A stretch of DNA of 64,000 bases from Acinetobacter higginsii (GTDB lineage: Bacteria; Pseudomonadota; Gammaproteobacteria; Pseudomonadales; Moraxellaceae). Shown piece after piece: positions 49,832-60,660 of this stretch (its first letter is position 1; each line of letters opens with the position of its first letter). The position numbers and the translations under genes were made by a program. The stretch spans positions 505,439 to 569,438 of the forward strand of contig NZ_KB850070.1 of the NCBI RefSeq assembly GCF_000369525.1. The letters run 5' to 3'. The notes under the pieces were generated by a model that was given only the letters and a program-made list of their open reading frames with translations, was not told where the DNA came from and did no database searches.

Positions 49832-51007
49832 ATGAATATTTTCTGGTTTATCCCCACTCATGGTGACAGTCGTTATTTAGGCACCAGCAAGGGTGCTCGT
49901 CAGGTCGATCATGCTTATATGAAACAGATTGCCGTTGCGGTGGATAATCTCGGTTATGCAGGCGTACTGATTCCAACTGGCCGTTCTTGTGAAGACCCAT
50001 GGATTACCGCAGCCAGTCTGATTGATGCCACCAAACAACTCAAATTTTTAGTCGCGCTGCGTCCTGGGCTGACCACACCAGCACTTGCTGCACGCATGGC
50101 AGCCACTTTTGATCGTCTCTCCAATGGCCGTATTCTGCTCAACCTTGTCACAGGTGGTGATGAACAGGAACTCAAAGGTGATGGACTCTATGAGGATCAC
50201 AGTACCCGTTATCAAACTGCCTCTGAATATGTCAAAATCTGGCGCGAAATTCTCACTCGCTCACATACGGGTGAACCGTTTAGCTTTCACGGCGAACGTC
50301 TCAGCGTGGATGATGCCAAACTGCTCTATCCACCCGTACAAAAACCTTATCCACCACTTTGGTTCGGTGGCTCATCGGAAGCTGCAACCGAGCTTGCTGC
50401 TGAGCAAGTTGATACCTATTTGACTTGGGGGGAACCTCCTGCTGCCGTAAAAGAAAAGATTGAGCATTTACGTGCCAAAGCCGCAGCCAAAGGCCGTACC
50501 CTGAATTATGGCATTCGCTTACACGTGATTGTGCGTGAGACCAATGAACAGGCTTGGGCCGCTGCAGATGAACTGATTCAATACTTAGATGATGCAACGA
50601 TTGCCGCAGCACAGAAAAAATTTGCACAAATGGATTCAGTGGGCCAGCAACGTATGGCTGCATTACATGGTGGTCGTAAAGATCAACTTGAAGTATCACC
50701 GAACCTATGGGCGGGCATCGGCTTAGTCCGTGGTGGCGCGGGAACCGCTCTAGTGGGTGACCCAGAAACCGTTGCTGCACGAATTCAAGAATATGCAGAC
50801 TTGGGTATTGATACCTTTATTTTCTCAGGTTACCCACATTTGGAAGAGTCAATTCGTTTTGCCGAACTGGTGTTCCCTTTACTGCCACTCAAAACCCGTG
50901 AAAAACTGGCGCAACCACATTTAACTGGGCCTTTCGGAGAAATCATTGCCAATAACTATGTCCCTGAGACCAAGGAAGCAAAAACCTTGATCAAGGAGGA
51001 CGCATGA
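49832..51007 (+). CDS. ssuD: FMNH2-dependent alkanesulfonate monooxygenase
   Basis: Releases sulfite from alkanesulfonates using FMNH2 and oxygen. It is a 391-residue luciferase-like monooxygenase. The start [17 protein letters not shown] is typical of Ssu[36 protein letters not shown] lies near residue 75 and [16 protein letters not shown] near 185. The stop overlaps the ssuC start by 4 bp. No ssuE reductase lies next to it; FMNH2 must come from elsewhere (an FMN-reductase-family gene occurs at 61785, but the link is not shown). Confidence 0.96.
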   Translation: MNIFWFIPTHGDSRYLGTSKGARQVDHAYMKQIAVAVDNLGYAGVLIPTGRSCEDPWITAASLIDATKQLKFLVALRPGLTTPALAARMAATFDRLSNGRILLNLVTGGDEQELKGDGLYEDHSTRYQTASEYVKIWREILTRSHTGEPFSFHGERLSVDDAKLLYPPVQKPYPPLWFGGSSEAATELAAEQVDTYLTWGEPPAAVKEKIEHLRAKAAAKGRTLNYGIRLHVIVRETNEQAWAAADELIQYLDDATIAAAQKKFAQMDSVGQQRMAALHGGRKDQLEVSPNLWAGIGLVRGGAGTALVGDPETVAARIQEYADLGIDTFIFSGYPHLEESIRFAELVFPLLPLKTREKLAQPHLTGPFGEIIANNYVPETKEAKTLIKEDA

Positions 51008-51807
51008 GTGCAAAACCATTTTTGAATGATGTTTCACGTGGAACACAAAAAATAGGCAAAGGCCTCCTGCCGTGGTTGTTTCCAATTTTACTGATTTTAA
51101 TTTGGCAAGCAGCTTCTAGTTCAGGTTTGTTGCAAAGTCGGGTCTTGCCTGCCCCAACTGCTGTTGTAAGTGCCTTCTGGCACTTACTGATCAGTGGTGA
51201 ACTTTGGCAGCATGTCAAAGTGAGTGCTGGTCGTGCCTTACTCGGCTTATTGATTGGTGGTGGTTTAGGGTTGGTTTTGGGGCTATTGAATGGTTCGTCC
51301 CGTATCGCATCGACTTTACTGGATACCACCTTACAAATGATCCGTAATATCCCTGCGCTAGCCCTGATTCCACTGGTGATTTTATGGTTTGGGATTGATG
51401 AAACTGCCAAGCTATTTTTAGTGGCTGTCGGTGTGTTTTTCCCAATGTACATCAACACTTATCACGGTATCCGCTCGGTTGACCCTCAACTGATCGAAAT
51501 GGGAAAAAGTTACGGACTCAATCGTTGGCAACTTTATAAAGACATTATTTTACCGGGTGCCATGCCCTCGATTTTAGTTGGACTACGTTTCTCTTTAGGT
51601 CTGGTTTGGGTACTGCTCATCGTGGCTGAAACCATTTCTGCACAAGCAGGAATTGGCTATATGACCATGAATGCACGAGAGTTTTTACAAACAGATATCG
51701 TCTTGGTCGGGATTTTACTATACGCCCTACTCGGAAAATTAGCAGATGTATTGGCTCAAGTGTTGGAACGTTATCTACTGCGCTGGCATGCAGGTTATCA
51801 AAAATAA
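51004..51807 (+). CDS. ssuC: Sulfonate ABC transporter permease
   Basis: Inner-membrane permease of 267 residues with about six helices. The BPD-type EAA-like loop is [28 protein letters not shown] near residue 165. It pairs with SsuB and the two SsuA lipoproteins. ATG 51004 lies within the end of ssuD (ATGA overlap) after AAGGAGG. Confidence 0.95.
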   Translation: MSAKPFLNDVSRGTQKIGKGLLPWLFPILLILIWQAASSSGLLQSRVLPAPTAVVSAFWHLLISGELWQHVKVSAGRALLGLLIGGGLGLVLGLLNGSSRIASTLLDTTLQMIRNIPALALIPLVILWFGIDETAKLFLVAVGVFFPMYINTYHGIRSVDPQLIEMGKSYGLNRWQLYKDIILPGAMPSILVGLRFSLGLVWVLLIVAETISAQAGIGYMTMNAREFLQTDIVLVGILLYALLGKLADVLAQVLERYLLRWHAGYQK

Positions 51808-51820
51808 TAAGGACATAACG

Positions 51821-52621
51821 ATGAGTAACTTAAATTTAAACTTCTACGATAACAACCTGATTCAGCCCGTTGCTGAACCAGAAACCGTAAGCTCGCCAGA
51901 CAATGGCGCTCATATTCTGATTGAGCAGTTATATAAATTTTATGGCGACGTCAAAGTCCTTGAAGACCTTGATCTGAACATTCAAGCGGGTGAGTTTGTT
52001 GCCATCGTTGGTCGTAGTGGCTGTGGTAAAAGCACCCTGCTCCGTTTGATTGCCCAACTCGAAAAAGCCAGTTATGGCGAAATCAAGTTCCAATCCGCTC
52101 GCAATTTCCGTGAAGGCATCACCAACCACGATATTCGTGTCATGTTCCAAGATCCACGCCTGTTACCATGGAAAAGCATTATACAAAACGTACAATTGGG
52201 TTTGCCTAAAAATCAGCATCAACTTGCAGAAGCATTGCTAGAAAAAGTCGGGCTAAAAGACAAGGCCACGCAATGGCCAGCTCAGCTCTCAGGTGGACAA
52301 CGCCAACGCGCTGCGCTTGCACGAGCGCTTTCCCATACACCCCGTATTTTGCTATTAGATGAACCACTCGGTGCCTTAGATGCACTGACCCGTTTGGAAA
52401 TGCAGAACCTGATTGAGCGCCTTTGGAAAGAACAAGGTTTTACCGCCATCTTGGTTACACATGATGTCAGCGAAGCGGTGCAACTTGCCGATCGGATTAT
52501 TCTTTTGGATCAAGGGCATATCGCTCATAATTTTCAGGTCAATCTACCACGACCACGCAAAAAAAGTATTGCATTCGCTCAACTTGAGCAACAAGTCCTC
52601 GATGCGGTTTTAGCCACCTAA
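51821..52621 (+). CDS. ssuB: Sulfonate ABC transporter ATPase
   Basis: ATP-binding subunit of 266 residues: Walker [10 protein letters not shown] near residue 65, Q-loop [10 protein letters not shown] near 108, ABC signature [15 protein letters not shown] near 155, Walker B ILLLDEP near 175, and H-loop VTHDVSEA near 208. ATG 51821 follows AAGGACATAACG; an upstream start inside ssuC is not used. It is the last gene of the sulfonate operon. Confidence 0.95.
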   Translation: MSNLNLNFYDNNLIQPVAEPETVSSPDNGAHILIEQLYKFYGDVKVLEDLDLNIQAGEFVAIVGRSGCGKSTLLRLIAQLEKASYGEIKFQSARNFREGITNHDIRVMFQDPRLLPWKSIIQNVQLGLPKNQHQLAEALLEKVGLKDKATQWPAQLSGGQRQRAALARALSHTPRILLLDEPLGALDALTRLEMQNLIERLWKEQGFTAILVTHDVSEAVQLADRIILLDQGHIAHNFQVNLPRPRKKSIAFAQLEQQVLDAVLAT

Positions 52622-52830
52622 AGCCGCATTCATTTGCACTTAAATGTGACCAAAATAATAAAAACTTAACGCTCTTTTGCCCTGATCAGAAAAAAATTAT
52701 TTACAAAATATGTATGCATTTTTTTAGATTTCAATAATTATCAAATACATCGTTTGCATTGGCCTAAAAAGTATATTTTTTTCGATAAAAAATTTTCGCA
52801 ATTGTGCACAAATCCGACAATTTATCTTAC

Positions 52831-52845
52831 AATGTCAATGACATT
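52831..52845. promoter_or_regulatory. Palindrome at the start region of the RutR-like gene
   Basis: AATGTCA-A-TGACATT is a 15-bp dyad with perfect 7-bp arms. TACAAT (52828-52833) overlaps its left arm as a possible -10. It is about 20 bp before the chosen start of the regulator, so autoregulation is plausible. The rest of 52622-52830 is AT-rich without a gene. Confidence 0.45.
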
Positions 52846-52864
52846 TTTTGAATCAAGCTCGCAG

Positions 52865-53476
52865 ATGGAACAGAAGAAAAGTACACAAAAGCGCAATCAA
52901 CTGCTGAATGCTGCCCTAGATGTTTTTTCCGTCTATGGGTTTAGTGGTGCCAGCCTCGATGAGATTGCGCAACTGGCGAATATGCATAAATCGAATATTT
53001 TCTATTACTATGAAAATAAAGAATCTCTTTATGTCGAAGTGCTCACCACTGTGTTGCAAAAGTGGCTTGCACCCTTACAAACCTTAGAGTCTGAGCTTGA
53101 GCCAACTGAAGCACTCACTCACTATCTGATTCAAAAAATTGAAAGCTCACGAGATCAGCCTAAAGCCTCACGTTTATTTGCCCTCGAAATTATTCAAGGT
53201 GCGCCGCATATTTTACCGATCTTAAAAGGCCCTTTGAAAAAGCTATTTAAGCGTAAAACCAAGGTGATTCAAACTTGGCAAGAACAAGGCAAATTGTCGG
53301 CAGAGATTGATCCAGAATTGTTGATTATCAACATTTGGGCGATCACCCAAAATTACGCTGATTTTTCGACGCAAATGGAAATGGTCACAGGCAAAACTTT
53401 GCGTAACCGTAGCATGTTTCAACGCACGGTTGAGCATACCGTACATATGATGTTGTACGGCGTATTGCCACGTTAA
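52865..53476 (+). CDS. TetR-family regulator, RutR-like
   Basis: 203 residues from ATG 52865. The helix-turn-helix is ASLDEIAQLANMHKSNIFYYYENKESLYVEVL, and the long C-terminal domain matches the RutR group along its length (WLAPLQTLESE, SRDQPKASRLFALEIIQGAPHILP, NIWAITQNYADFSTQMEMVTGKTLRN, ending in PR). RutR in E. coli senses uracil/thymine; here the neighbour is the sulfonate operon, so a sulfur or nitrogen role is possible. An in-frame ATG at 52832 would add 11 residues but overlaps the dyad. Confidence 0.86.
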   Translation: MEQKKSTQKRNQLLNAALDVFSVYGFSGASLDEIAQLANMHKSNIFYYYENKESLYVEVLTTVLQKWLAPLQTLESELEPTEALTHYLIQKIESSRDQPKASRLFALEIIQGAPHILPILKGPLKKLFKRKTKVIQTWQEQGKLSAEIDPELLIINIWAITQNYADFSTQMEMVTGKTLRNRSMFQRTVEHTVHMMLYGVLPR

Positions 53477-53518
53477 ATTTTCTTCTAAAAGCCTGAATTT
53501 TAGCGATTGAAATACAAT

Positions 53519-53547
53519 AAAAAAGCGACTTTGTTAGTCGCTTTTTT
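53519..53547 (+). terminator. Terminator after the RutR-like gene
   Basis: AAAAAAGCGACT-TTGTT-AGTCGCTTTTTT hairpin with a T tail. Confidence 0.9.
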
Positions 53548-53656
53548 CTATTCGATGCATGATGAAAAAGCTGCTCTTGTGCGCTAAACCTTAGAATGGT
53601 TTAAAGTATTTCATGTAAGGCGTAGTATGTTAGTTTTATGAGATCTTCAAAAGTAT

Positions 53657-54595
53657 CTATCGGGTAAATTGTTGCTCTAACATTGTTTTCCCCCACTGAT
53701 TCCCTTCCCATTCCTTTGTCAATTTAAATCCAAATAATTCATAAAGTTTACGAGCTGCTTCAAGACCACTGAATGTCCATAAGTGCACAGCAGAGAATTC
53801 TTCTTGATCACAAAAAGCTATCGCTTCTGCTAATAGCCTTTTTCCAATGCCACTACCTCGGCATCCATCATCTAGAATAAACCAACGCAGATGAGCCTGT
53901 TTATTTCCTAAATCTTGCCCATCTATAGCTACTGAACCAACAATCTGATCATTCTGAATTACAAGCCAGATGTTATTGCATTCTTCATGTAGTCGTTCCG
54001 AAAACTCAGCAAGACCTGTTGCAACTTTACCTTCAAAGAAATGTCCAAACCCATAGTTTCTTGAATAGTAATTGCCATGCATCTCTGCAATACGACCAAT
54101 CATTCCTGCACGATATCCAGATACTATTTCAATATTTTTATTTACCTCAGTAATCGGATCACTTCGGCAAGCAACTAGCGCGTCTGCATAACATGTGAGC
54201 CCTTGAGCTATTTGTTTTTGTTGAGATAGTGCTAAATTTTCTATAGCTTGAATAACCCTCATTTCACCATATTCATTTATTTTTTTTGCCGTACTTCGCC
54301 CTTTATTTGTTAATTGAATTGACTTAGACCGGCCATCATTCACCGCTTGAATTTCTTTAATTTCGCCAGCATCAATTAACTTAGCCAGCATTCGACTTAC
54401 ACTAGATTTTTCTAAGCCTAGTATTTGTGCTAATTGGTTAGCAGTCATAGATCCACTATTTTCAATCTCCAATAATGCATGAACCGCTGAAGGTGAATAT
54501 TCTGTAGCGGCGAGAGTTGCACTCATAAAGCCAAGTTCACGAACCATAATTCGGGAAGATCTACGAATTTCTTCAATCAATTTTTTATTTATCAT
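53657..54595 (-). CDS. MarR-GNAT fusion protein
   Basis: 312 residues. The N-terminal MarR winged helix (about 1-145) includes AVHALLEIENSGSMTANQLAQILGLEKSSVSRMLAKLIDAGEI and a DGRSKSIQLT wing. The C-terminal GNAT acetyltransferase domain (about 165-305) has LRWFILDDGCRGSGIGKRLLAEAI, the acetyl-CoA motif A. This two-domain family is found in many bacteria; its substrates are usually unknown. ATG 54595 is chosen because its AAGGGTG ribosome site lies 5 nt upstream, inside the arm of a long inverted repeat. Confidence 0.9.
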   Translation of the reverse strand: MINKKLIEEIRRSSRIMVRELGFMSATLAATEYSPSAVHALLEIENSGSMTANQLAQILGLEKSSVSRMLAKLIDAGEIKEIQAVNDGRSKSIQLTNKGRSTAKKINEYGEMRVIQAIENLALSQQKQIAQGLTCYADALVACRSDPITEVNKNIEIVSGYRAGMIGRIAEMHGNYYSRNYGFGHFFEGKVATGLAEFSERLHEECNNIWLVIQNDQIVGSVAIDGQDLGNKQAHLRWFILDDGCRGSGIGKRLLAEAIAFCDQEEFSAVHLWTFSGLEAARKLYELFGFKLTKEWEGNQWGKTMLEQQFTR

Positions 54596-54599
54596 AGTT

Positions 54600-54644
54600 A
54601 CACCCTTAAATATAGTTGCATCATACAACTATATTTAAGGGTGT
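54600..54644. promoter_or_regulatory. Perfect 19-bp-arm inverted repeat before the MarR-GNAT gene
   Basis: ACACCCTTAAATATAGTTG and its exact complement are separated by 7 nt (54619-54625). The arm nearest the gene contains the AAGGGTG ribosome site. On the minus strand TTGACT stands just upstream as a -35 candidate. It could be an autorepression operator for the MarR domain, and, if transcribed, a hairpin that hides the ribosome site. Confidence 0.75.
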
Positions 54645-54761
54645 GAGTCAAATGTTTAAAATAATGTTCACTATACGATTTAAAAATAATATTTTTTAAT
54701 TTCAAAAATTATTAATCAATTCAAGTTCATCCATGCATACAGCAACATTAAACCTTTGCAT

Positions 54762-55340
54762 TTAAAAATGTGCTTGATACAGCGCCAATAATTTTTGTGC
54801 ACCCAGCAACAGATTTTCTTCCCAATCCAAATGAGCTGTGTCATTCGCACCATCTGTAATATATTTGACCGAAATCAAACGTACCCCTAGCTTTTGACAC
54901 ACTTTGGCTAAAGCATAGGCCTCCATATCGACAAGGTTACAACTGACTTTAGGAATCCCTGTTTCAAAAGAATCACCTGTGCCGCAGATCCCTTTGGGTA
55001 AAAGCTCAAAATGTGGCTGAGTATGGATCTCCGCAGGAATCTCATCATCCATTGGCGTCACACCCACGGCAAAACCTAAAGGCGATACGTCCATATCGCG
55101 TTGTACGAAAGTGATGACTTCAACCAAACTATGTGCATCAAAATGAGAACTTCCCGCACTGCCTAAATTGATCAGGGTCTTGCAGCCCGTCTTTTGAATC
55201 ACCTCAAAGGCTTTAAATGCTGCATTAATTTTGCCGATGCCACTGTAATGAACGTCAATGCCTGCTTGTTCAAACAAGCCTTTGGATTCATTCGGCAAAG
55301 CCATAATCAGAGCAACATCAGCATTCATAAAAAGACTCAT
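54762..55340 (-). CDS. Phosphorylase superfamily nucleosidase
   Basis: 192-residue PNP/UDP phosphorylase-fold protein. The visible motifs are YSGIGKINAAFKAFEVI (base/ribose region), LINLGSAGSS, VDMEAYALAKVCQKLGV (the ribose-binding Met-Glu) and KYITDGANDTA with the catalytic Asp. It is shorter than typical MTA/SAH nucleosidase (about 230). Substrate may be methylthioadenosine/S-adenosylhomocysteine or a related nucleoside. Two possible starts lie four codons apart (55340, 55328). It is a single gene. Confidence 0.8.
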   Translation of the reverse strand: MSLFMNADVALIMALPNESKGLFEQAGIDVHYSGIGKINAAFKAFEVIQKTGCKTLINLGSAGSSHFDAHSLVEVITFVQRDMDVSPLGFAVGVTPMDDEIPAEIHTQPHFELLPKGICGTGDSFETGIPKVSCNLVDMEAYALAKVCQKLGVRLISVKYITDGANDTAHLDWEENLLLGAQKLLALYQAHF

Positions 55341-55360
55341 TCAAATCAAAATAGAGACAC

Positions 55361-55385
55361 AAAAAAGGTGTGCTTTAGCACACCT
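55361..55385 (-). terminator. Terminator of the TDT transporter gene
   Basis: AGGTGTGC-TTTA-GCACACCT; read on the minus strand it is followed by TTTTTT. Confidence 0.88.
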
Positions 55386-55390
55386 CGATA

Positions 55391-56524
55391 TTATTGCATC
55401 TTCTGCTGTAAGGCGACCAAACAGGGAGAGAAAAATAATTGACCGCTATATGCCCCTGCCAACGTTTTCTTCATCACCAATGCCCATAGGCCAACCAACA
55501 ACAGACTTAAAACCACAGCCACGTACTGTAAGAAGTCGATATGTAACTGATGCGCTAAGTTGAAGATCGCCAAGATAAATACACCGAATGGGAAAGTCAG
55601 TCCCCACCAACCCAAGTTAAATGGAATGCCAGTGCGCATATGACGTAGTGTGGTCAAAATCGCAATCCCAAACCACCATAAACCAAAGCCTAATAGCACC
55701 AAACTTGCCACAATACCCAAGGCTGGAAGTAATGTCGCTAAGCCTTCAAAGCCCATCGCCTGCATAATACGTGGTGCTTGCTCACCCAGTAATAATAACG
55801 CTAATGCCCCTGTTCCAATCGGCCCTAAACATAACCAGCTAGAAATCGCGACTTCTTTTTCAGGTAACTGGTGTAAAGCTAAACGTAACATCAAAATGGT
55901 TAAGATCGCAAAAGCAGGTAGTACAGAAATACCCCACAACACATAGCCTGTGATCAAGATGGTTAATGCATGTTGATCGGCAGCTAAATGCTGTAATAGC
56001 AGCCCCGCAGAGCTAGCAGCGACTTCACAGGCCACGATCGGGAGTAACCATACCGCCGTCATCCGTTGTAATTGATGATCTTGGCAACTAAACATACAGA
56101 ATGGCACCACCCACGCAATCACTACTGCAAGAACAACATCGATATACCAAAGGTAAGTGGCAATCTGAATGGCAATATCGCCATATAAATGGGTACCAAA
56201 ACTGAGAAAACCATTGGCAATCGTCGCTAAACCCATCGGAATCGCACCGAGGAATAAGCTCATGTTGGGGTGAGTAAAAATCTGCTTGGCTTCAGCCGGA
56301 AATAAAATCCAGCGTAAGATATAAAGCACACTAAAAGTGCTAAATAACAAAATATTAAATTGCCATAATTTGGTCGCAAGCATAAATAAGACAGATGAAG
56401 CGAAAGGCAGCTGTGCTAAAATCATCGCCACCACACCTGTTCCCATGGTTGCAGTAAACCAGTTCGGGGTAAAATGGCGAATCACATCGGTGCTCTGTTC
56501 TAGCTGATAAAACGGCTTTTTCAT
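55391..56524 (-). CDS. TDT/SLAC1-family transporter
   Basis: Integral membrane protein of 377 residues with about ten helices, of the tellurite-resistance/dicarboxylate transporter (TDT; TehA, SLAC1, SsuI-like) family. Family features include FTPNWFTATMGTGVVAMILAQL at the start, PMGLATIANGF near residue 95, GPIGTGALALLLLGEQA near 235 and LGWWGLTFPFGVFILAI near 310. Members export C4-dicarboxylates, anions such as sulfite, or tellurite; which one applies here is unknown, though a sulfite export role could relate to the ssu cluster 4 kb away. ATG 56524; the open frame begins with a TTG upstream. Confidence 0.85.
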   Translation of the reverse strand: MKKPFYQLEQSTDVIRHFTPNWFTATMGTGVVAMILAQLPFASSVLFMLATKLWQFNILLFSTFSVLYILRWILFPAEAKQIFTHPNMSLFLGAIPMGLATIANGFLSFGTHLYGDIAIQIATYLWYIDVVLAVVIAWVVPFCMFSCQDHQLQRMTAVWLLPIVACEVAASSAGLLLQHLAADQHALTILITGYVLWGISVLPAFAILTILMLRLALHQLPEKEVAISSWLCLGPIGTGALALLLLGEQAPRIMQAMGFEGLATLLPALGIVASLVLLGFGLWWFGIAILTTLRHMRTGIPFNLGWWGLTFPFGVFILAIFNLAHQLHIDFLQYVAVVLSLLLVGLWALVMKKTLAGAYSGQLFFSPCLVALQQKMQ

Positions 56525-56732
56525 CTCTTTACTCAATATCAAGCGACTATGCAGCTATTTTAAATCAATCATTAAATAAGAAAAATTGATTTATTTTTAT
56601 TTAATGAATCAATTTTATTGATATAAAACTTTTAAATCCTGAAATTTTTCTGTGTAAAAACACAACAACAAGACGAAACGCTGAGAATATGGCAATATAT
56701 AGCCTTTGCAAAAATCACTGTATTTAACGCCC

Positions 56733-57734
56733 ATGAAGTTGCTTCGTCTCAACGCATTATCGCCAGATTTTCAGTTACCTCCGACTGCGGTAACGATCGG
56801 CAATTTTGATGGTGTCCATCTCGGCCATCAAGCGATGATTGCTCAACTCAAAACGTTGGCTGAAGCGCAAGGCTTAAAAACATTGGTAATGATTTTTGAG
56901 CCACAACCGCTTGAATTTTTTAAAGGTTATGATGCTCCGCCACGCATTAGCTCATTACGTGAAAAAGTAGAATATTTAACTGAGCTGGGTGTTGATTACA
57001 TTGCGGTCGCGAAGTTCGATCAATATTTCAGAAGCTTAAATGCCACTGAATTTGCAGATTTACTCAAATTAAAACTCAATGCACAAAGTCTCGTTCTTGG
57101 CGATGACTTCCATTTTGGTAAAGATCGTCAAGGCAACAGCGAATTTCTACGCAACTATGGCTTTGATGTGACCAATTTAAATACCATCGCCTTGAATGGT
57201 GAACGTGTCAGTTCAACCCGTATTCGTCAGGTCCTACAAGCAGGTGATCTGGCTTTAGCTGCAAAATTACTAGGTCGCCCGTATAGCATCACTGGCCGTG
57301 TCCAGTATGGCGATCAAATTGGTCGCACCCTTGATTTTCCAACGATTAATGTCCGATTAAACCGTCATAAACCGTGCTTAAACGGGATTTATGCAGTCGA
57401 TGTGGTGTGTGAAGATGCCTCTCTTACGGCAAAAATAAAACATGCAGATCCTGCTCTTAATGGCATCTCTGGCTATCAAGCCGACAGTTTATTTGGTGCA
57501 GGTCATGTGGGGACACGCCCAGCCATCAAACAAGACCAGCCAGAATGGCGATTAGAGGTACATTTCCCTGATGTTTCTGCTAATCTGTATGGCTTATTGA
57601 TGCGGGTAACCTTTCTTCACTATTTGCATGGTGAACTGAATTACCCTTCGCTTGAAGCCCTCAAAGCTGGAATTGATGATGATGTGCAAAAGTTACGAGA
57701 CTATCGTAAACGCACACCAGAATTTCCTTTTTAA
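56733..57734 (+). CDS. ribF: Bifunctional riboflavin kinase / FAD synthetase
   Basis: Makes FMN and FAD from riboflavin, 333 residues. The N-terminal nucleotidyltransferase domain has TIGNFDGVHLGHQAMIAQL near residue 23 and FHFGKDRQGN near 120; the C-terminal kinase domain has the GRPYSITGRVQYGDQIGRTLDFPTINV motif near 180. ATG 56733 fits the family start MKLLRLN. It is the first gene of the ribF-ileS-lspA-fkpB order that is widely conserved in gammaproteobacteria. Confidence 0.96.
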   Translation: MKLLRLNALSPDFQLPPTAVTIGNFDGVHLGHQAMIAQLKTLAEAQGLKTLVMIFEPQPLEFFKGYDAPPRISSLREKVEYLTELGVDYIAVAKFDQYFRSLNATEFADLLKLKLNAQSLVLGDDFHFGKDRQGNSEFLRNYGFDVTNLNTIALNGERVSSTRIRQVLQAGDLALAAKLLGRPYSITGRVQYGDQIGRTLDFPTINVRLNRHKPCLNGIYAVDVVCEDASLTAKIKHADPALNGISGYQADSLFGAGHVGTRPAIKQDQPEWRLEVHFPDVSANLYGLLMRVTFLHYLHGELNYPSLEALKAGIDDDVQKLRDYRKRTPEFPF

Positions 57735-57822
57735 ATTTAAATAGTAGGATTTGTTAATATTTCACAAATCCTAATGTAAAACATGTCAGTTTACCAACTG
57801 ATCAAACTGGAAGAAAACTTGC

Positions 57823-60660
57823 ATGAGCGATAAGCAAACTCCTGAAAATGCAGTGGATTATAAAGCCACACTCAATTTGCCAGCGACTGAATTTGCCATG
57901 AAGGCAAACTTGGCTGTGCGTGAAGCCAAATGGTTAGAAGAGTGGTATGCCGACAACATTTATCAGCAGATTCGTGAAGCGCGTATTGGCAAGAAAAAAT
58001 ATGTACTGCATGACGGCCCTCCATATGCCAATGGTCAAATCCATTTAGGCCATGCAGTCAATAAAGTCTTAAAAGACATCATTATTAAAAGCCGCGTTTT
58101 AGATGGCTTCGATGCACCGTATGTACCAGGTTGGGACTGTCACGGTCTGCCAATCGAACTGAAAGTCGAAGAAAAAGTCGGTAAAGTGGGCGTTAAAGTT
58201 GATGCCTCTACTTTCCGTAAAGCTTGCCGCGAATATGCTTACACACAAGTCGAACTACAAAAGAAAGACTTTGTGCGTATGGGCGTGTTTGGTGATTGGG
58301 ATAATCCATACCTCACCATGAACTTCAAGCAAGAAGCGGACATCGTTCGTGCGCTTGGCACCATTGCCAAAGCAGGTCATATCGAACCGGGTTTAAAACC
58401 AGTGAACTGGTGTATGGACTGTGGTTCATCACTGGCTGAAGCTGAAGTTGAATACGAAGATAAAAAATCAGATGCGATTGATGTTGGCTTCACGGTTGTT
58501 GATCTTAAAGAGCTCAGCGCACGTTTGAATGTTGATGTTCAAGATGCAACAGATATCGTGATCTGGACCACTACACCATGGACCTTGCCTGCCAACCAAG
58601 CCGTGGCGCTACACGCTGATATCGACTATCAATTGGTTCAGGTGACCACTGACCGTGGTACGCAAAACTTTATTCTTGCCAAAGACTTGGTTGAATCAGC
58701 AATCGAACGTTACAAATTGGAAAATCCAGTTGTACTCGCAGATTTCAAAGGCGCTGCAATTGAGAACCTTCTTTTACAACATCCACTGTTGGCAGATCGT
58801 CAAGTCCCTGTCATTTTAGGCGAGCACGTGATTGCAACCAGTGGTACAGGTGCCGTTCATACTGCACCTGGCCATGGTGTAGACGATTATAAAGTCGGTT
58901 TGTTGTATCAATTAAAAGTTGAAAACCCTGTCGGTGGTAATGGTGTTTATTTACCAACATCGCCAATTTTTGCAGGTGAACACATCTATAAAGCCAATCC
59001 TCAAATCATTGAAGCATTGGGTGCAGTCGGTCGTCTATGGGCTCATCAGCCAATTAAACACAGCTATCCGCACTGCTGGCGCCATAAAACTCCAATTATC
59101 TTCCGTGCGACGCCACAATGGTTCATCAGCATGGATGCCAATGGTCTGCGCCAAAATGCCTTGAATGCGATTGAAAATGAGATCGAGTTTGTGCCTGATT
59201 GGGGACAAAGCCGTATTCAGTCGATGATTGAAGGTCGTCCAGACTGGTGCATCTCACGTCAACGTACTTGGGGTGTACCAATCCCATTCTTTGTACATAA
59301 AGATACCAATGCATTGCACCCACGCACACCTGAATTGATCGAAGAAGTGGCTAAACTGATCGAGCAAGAAGGTATCGATGGTTGGTATAACCGTGAAGCA
59401 AGCGAGTTCATCGGTGCTGATGCAGAACAATATAATGCGGTACGCGATACCTTAGACGTTTGGTTTGACTCTGGAACTACACACTACGCTGTGCTGCGTG
59501 AACGTGATGATCTACAAGATCCAGCAGACTTATATCTTGAAGGTTCTGACCAACACCGTGGCTGGTTCCAATCGTCATTGTTAACTTCGATCGCAATCAA
59601 TGAGCGTGCACCATATAAAGGCCTACTCACCCACGGTTTCGTGGTTGATGAGAAAGGCCGTAAGATGTCTAAATCATTAGGCAACATCATTACCCCACAA
59701 GACATTATCAAAGATATGGGTGCTGATGGCTTACGTTTCTGGATTGCATCTGCTGACTATCGTTACGAAATGACAGCTGGTAAAGAAATCTTTAGCCGCG
59801 CATCAGATGGTTATCGTCGTATTCGTAATACCTTACGTTTCTTGTTGGCAAACTTGAATGGCTTCAAACCATCAACAGATGCGTTACCAGTCGACCAGTT
59901 GATTGCATTGGACCAGTACATCTTGCAACGCGCTGCTGAGGTTCAAAAAACCATTCAGCAAGCCTATGAAGAGAAGAACTTCCATATCGTCACTAATGCG
60001 CTAACAAGCTTCTGTATTAATGACTTGGGTGGTTTCTACCTCGACATCATCAAAGATCGTCAGTACACCACCAAAGCAGATTCACAGGCACGTCATTCTG
60101 CGCAAACTGCGCTGTATCATATCGTGCAAGCTTTTGTTCGCTGGATGTCACCTATCCTCAGCTTTACCGCACAAGAAGCTTGGCCATTGATTCCAGAACA
60201 AACTGGAAAATATGTATTTACCGCTGAATGGTATGACATCCCAACTGCATCAACAGCAAATTTACTGTCTGAAGCAGATTGGCAAACATTGATTAGCGTA
60301 AAATCAGCAGTAAATAAACAGATTGAAGCAGCACGTAACGCTAAACTCATCGGTAGTAACCTATCTGCTAAAGTTGAACTTTGGGCAGATGAAGCATTAC
60401 AAACATTGTTAAACCAATTGGCTGATGAATTACGTTTTGTCTTGATTACCTCTCAAGTCATCGTTCACCCTTATGCTGAACAAGGCGAAAGCACAGACCT
60501 CGAAGGTCTGCGTGTGCAAGTTTCGGCGGCAGATGGTGAAAAGTGTGTACGTTGCTGGCATGTATTGCCTGATGTAAATACACACGTTGGTCATGCTGGT
60601 TTATGCGCTCGTTGTATTATCAATGTCACTGGCAGTGGCGAAGTGAGAAAATATGCATAA
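57823..60660 (+). CDS. ileS: Isoleucyl-tRNA synthetase
   Basis: Class Ia aminoacyl-tRNA synthetase, 945 residues. The HIGH motif reads [16 protein letters not shown] near residue 68; the CP1 editing domain (about 200-400) includes [13 protein letters not shown] and [17 protein letters not shown] occurs near 610 in [10 protein letters not shown]. The C-terminal zinc site is CVRCW...CARC. This is the eubacterial type. It overlaps lspA by 8 bp. Confidence 0.98.
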   Translation: MSDKQTPENAVDYKATLNLPATEFAMKANLAVREAKWLEEWYADNIYQQIREARIGKKKYVLHDGPPYANGQIHLGHAVNKVLKDIIIKSRVLDGFDAPYVPGWDCHGLPIELKVEEKVGKVGVKVDASTFRKACREYAYTQVELQKKDFVRMGVFGDWDNPYLTMNFKQEADIVRALGTIAKAGHIEPGLKPVNWCMDCGSSLAEAEVEYEDKKSDAIDVGFTVVDLKELSARLNVDVQDATDIVIWTTTPWTLPANQAVALHADIDYQLVQVTTDRGTQNFILAKDLVESAIERYKLENPVVLADFKGAAIENLLLQHPLLADRQVPVILGEHVIATSGTGAVHTAPGHGVDDYKVGLLYQLKVENPVGGNGVYLPTSPIFAGEHIYKANPQIIEALGAVGRLWAHQPIKHSYPHCWRHKTPIIFRATPQWFISMDANGLRQNALNAIENEIEFVPDWGQSRIQSMIEGRPDWCISRQRTWGVPIPFFVHKDTNALHPRTPELIEEVAKLIEQEGIDGWYNREASEFIGADAEQYNAVRDTLDVWFDSGTTHYAVLRERDDLQDPADLYLEGSDQHRGWFQSSLLTSIAINERAPYKGLLTHGFVVDEKGRKMSKSLGNIITPQDIIKDMGADGLRFWIASADYRYEMTAGKEIFSRASDGYRRIRNTLRFLLANLNGFKPSTDALPVDQLIALDQYILQRAAEVQKTIQQAYEEKNFHIVTNALTSFCINDLGGFYLDIIKDRQYTTKADSQARHSAQTALYHIVQAFVRWMSPILSFTAQEAWPLIPEQTGKYVFTAEWYDIPTASTANLLSEADWQTLISVKSAVNKQIEAARNAKLIGSNLSAKVELWADEALQTLLNQLADELRFVLITSQVIVHPYAEQGESTDLEGLRVQVSAADGEKCVRCWHVLPDVNTHVGHAGLCARCIINVTGSGEVRKYA

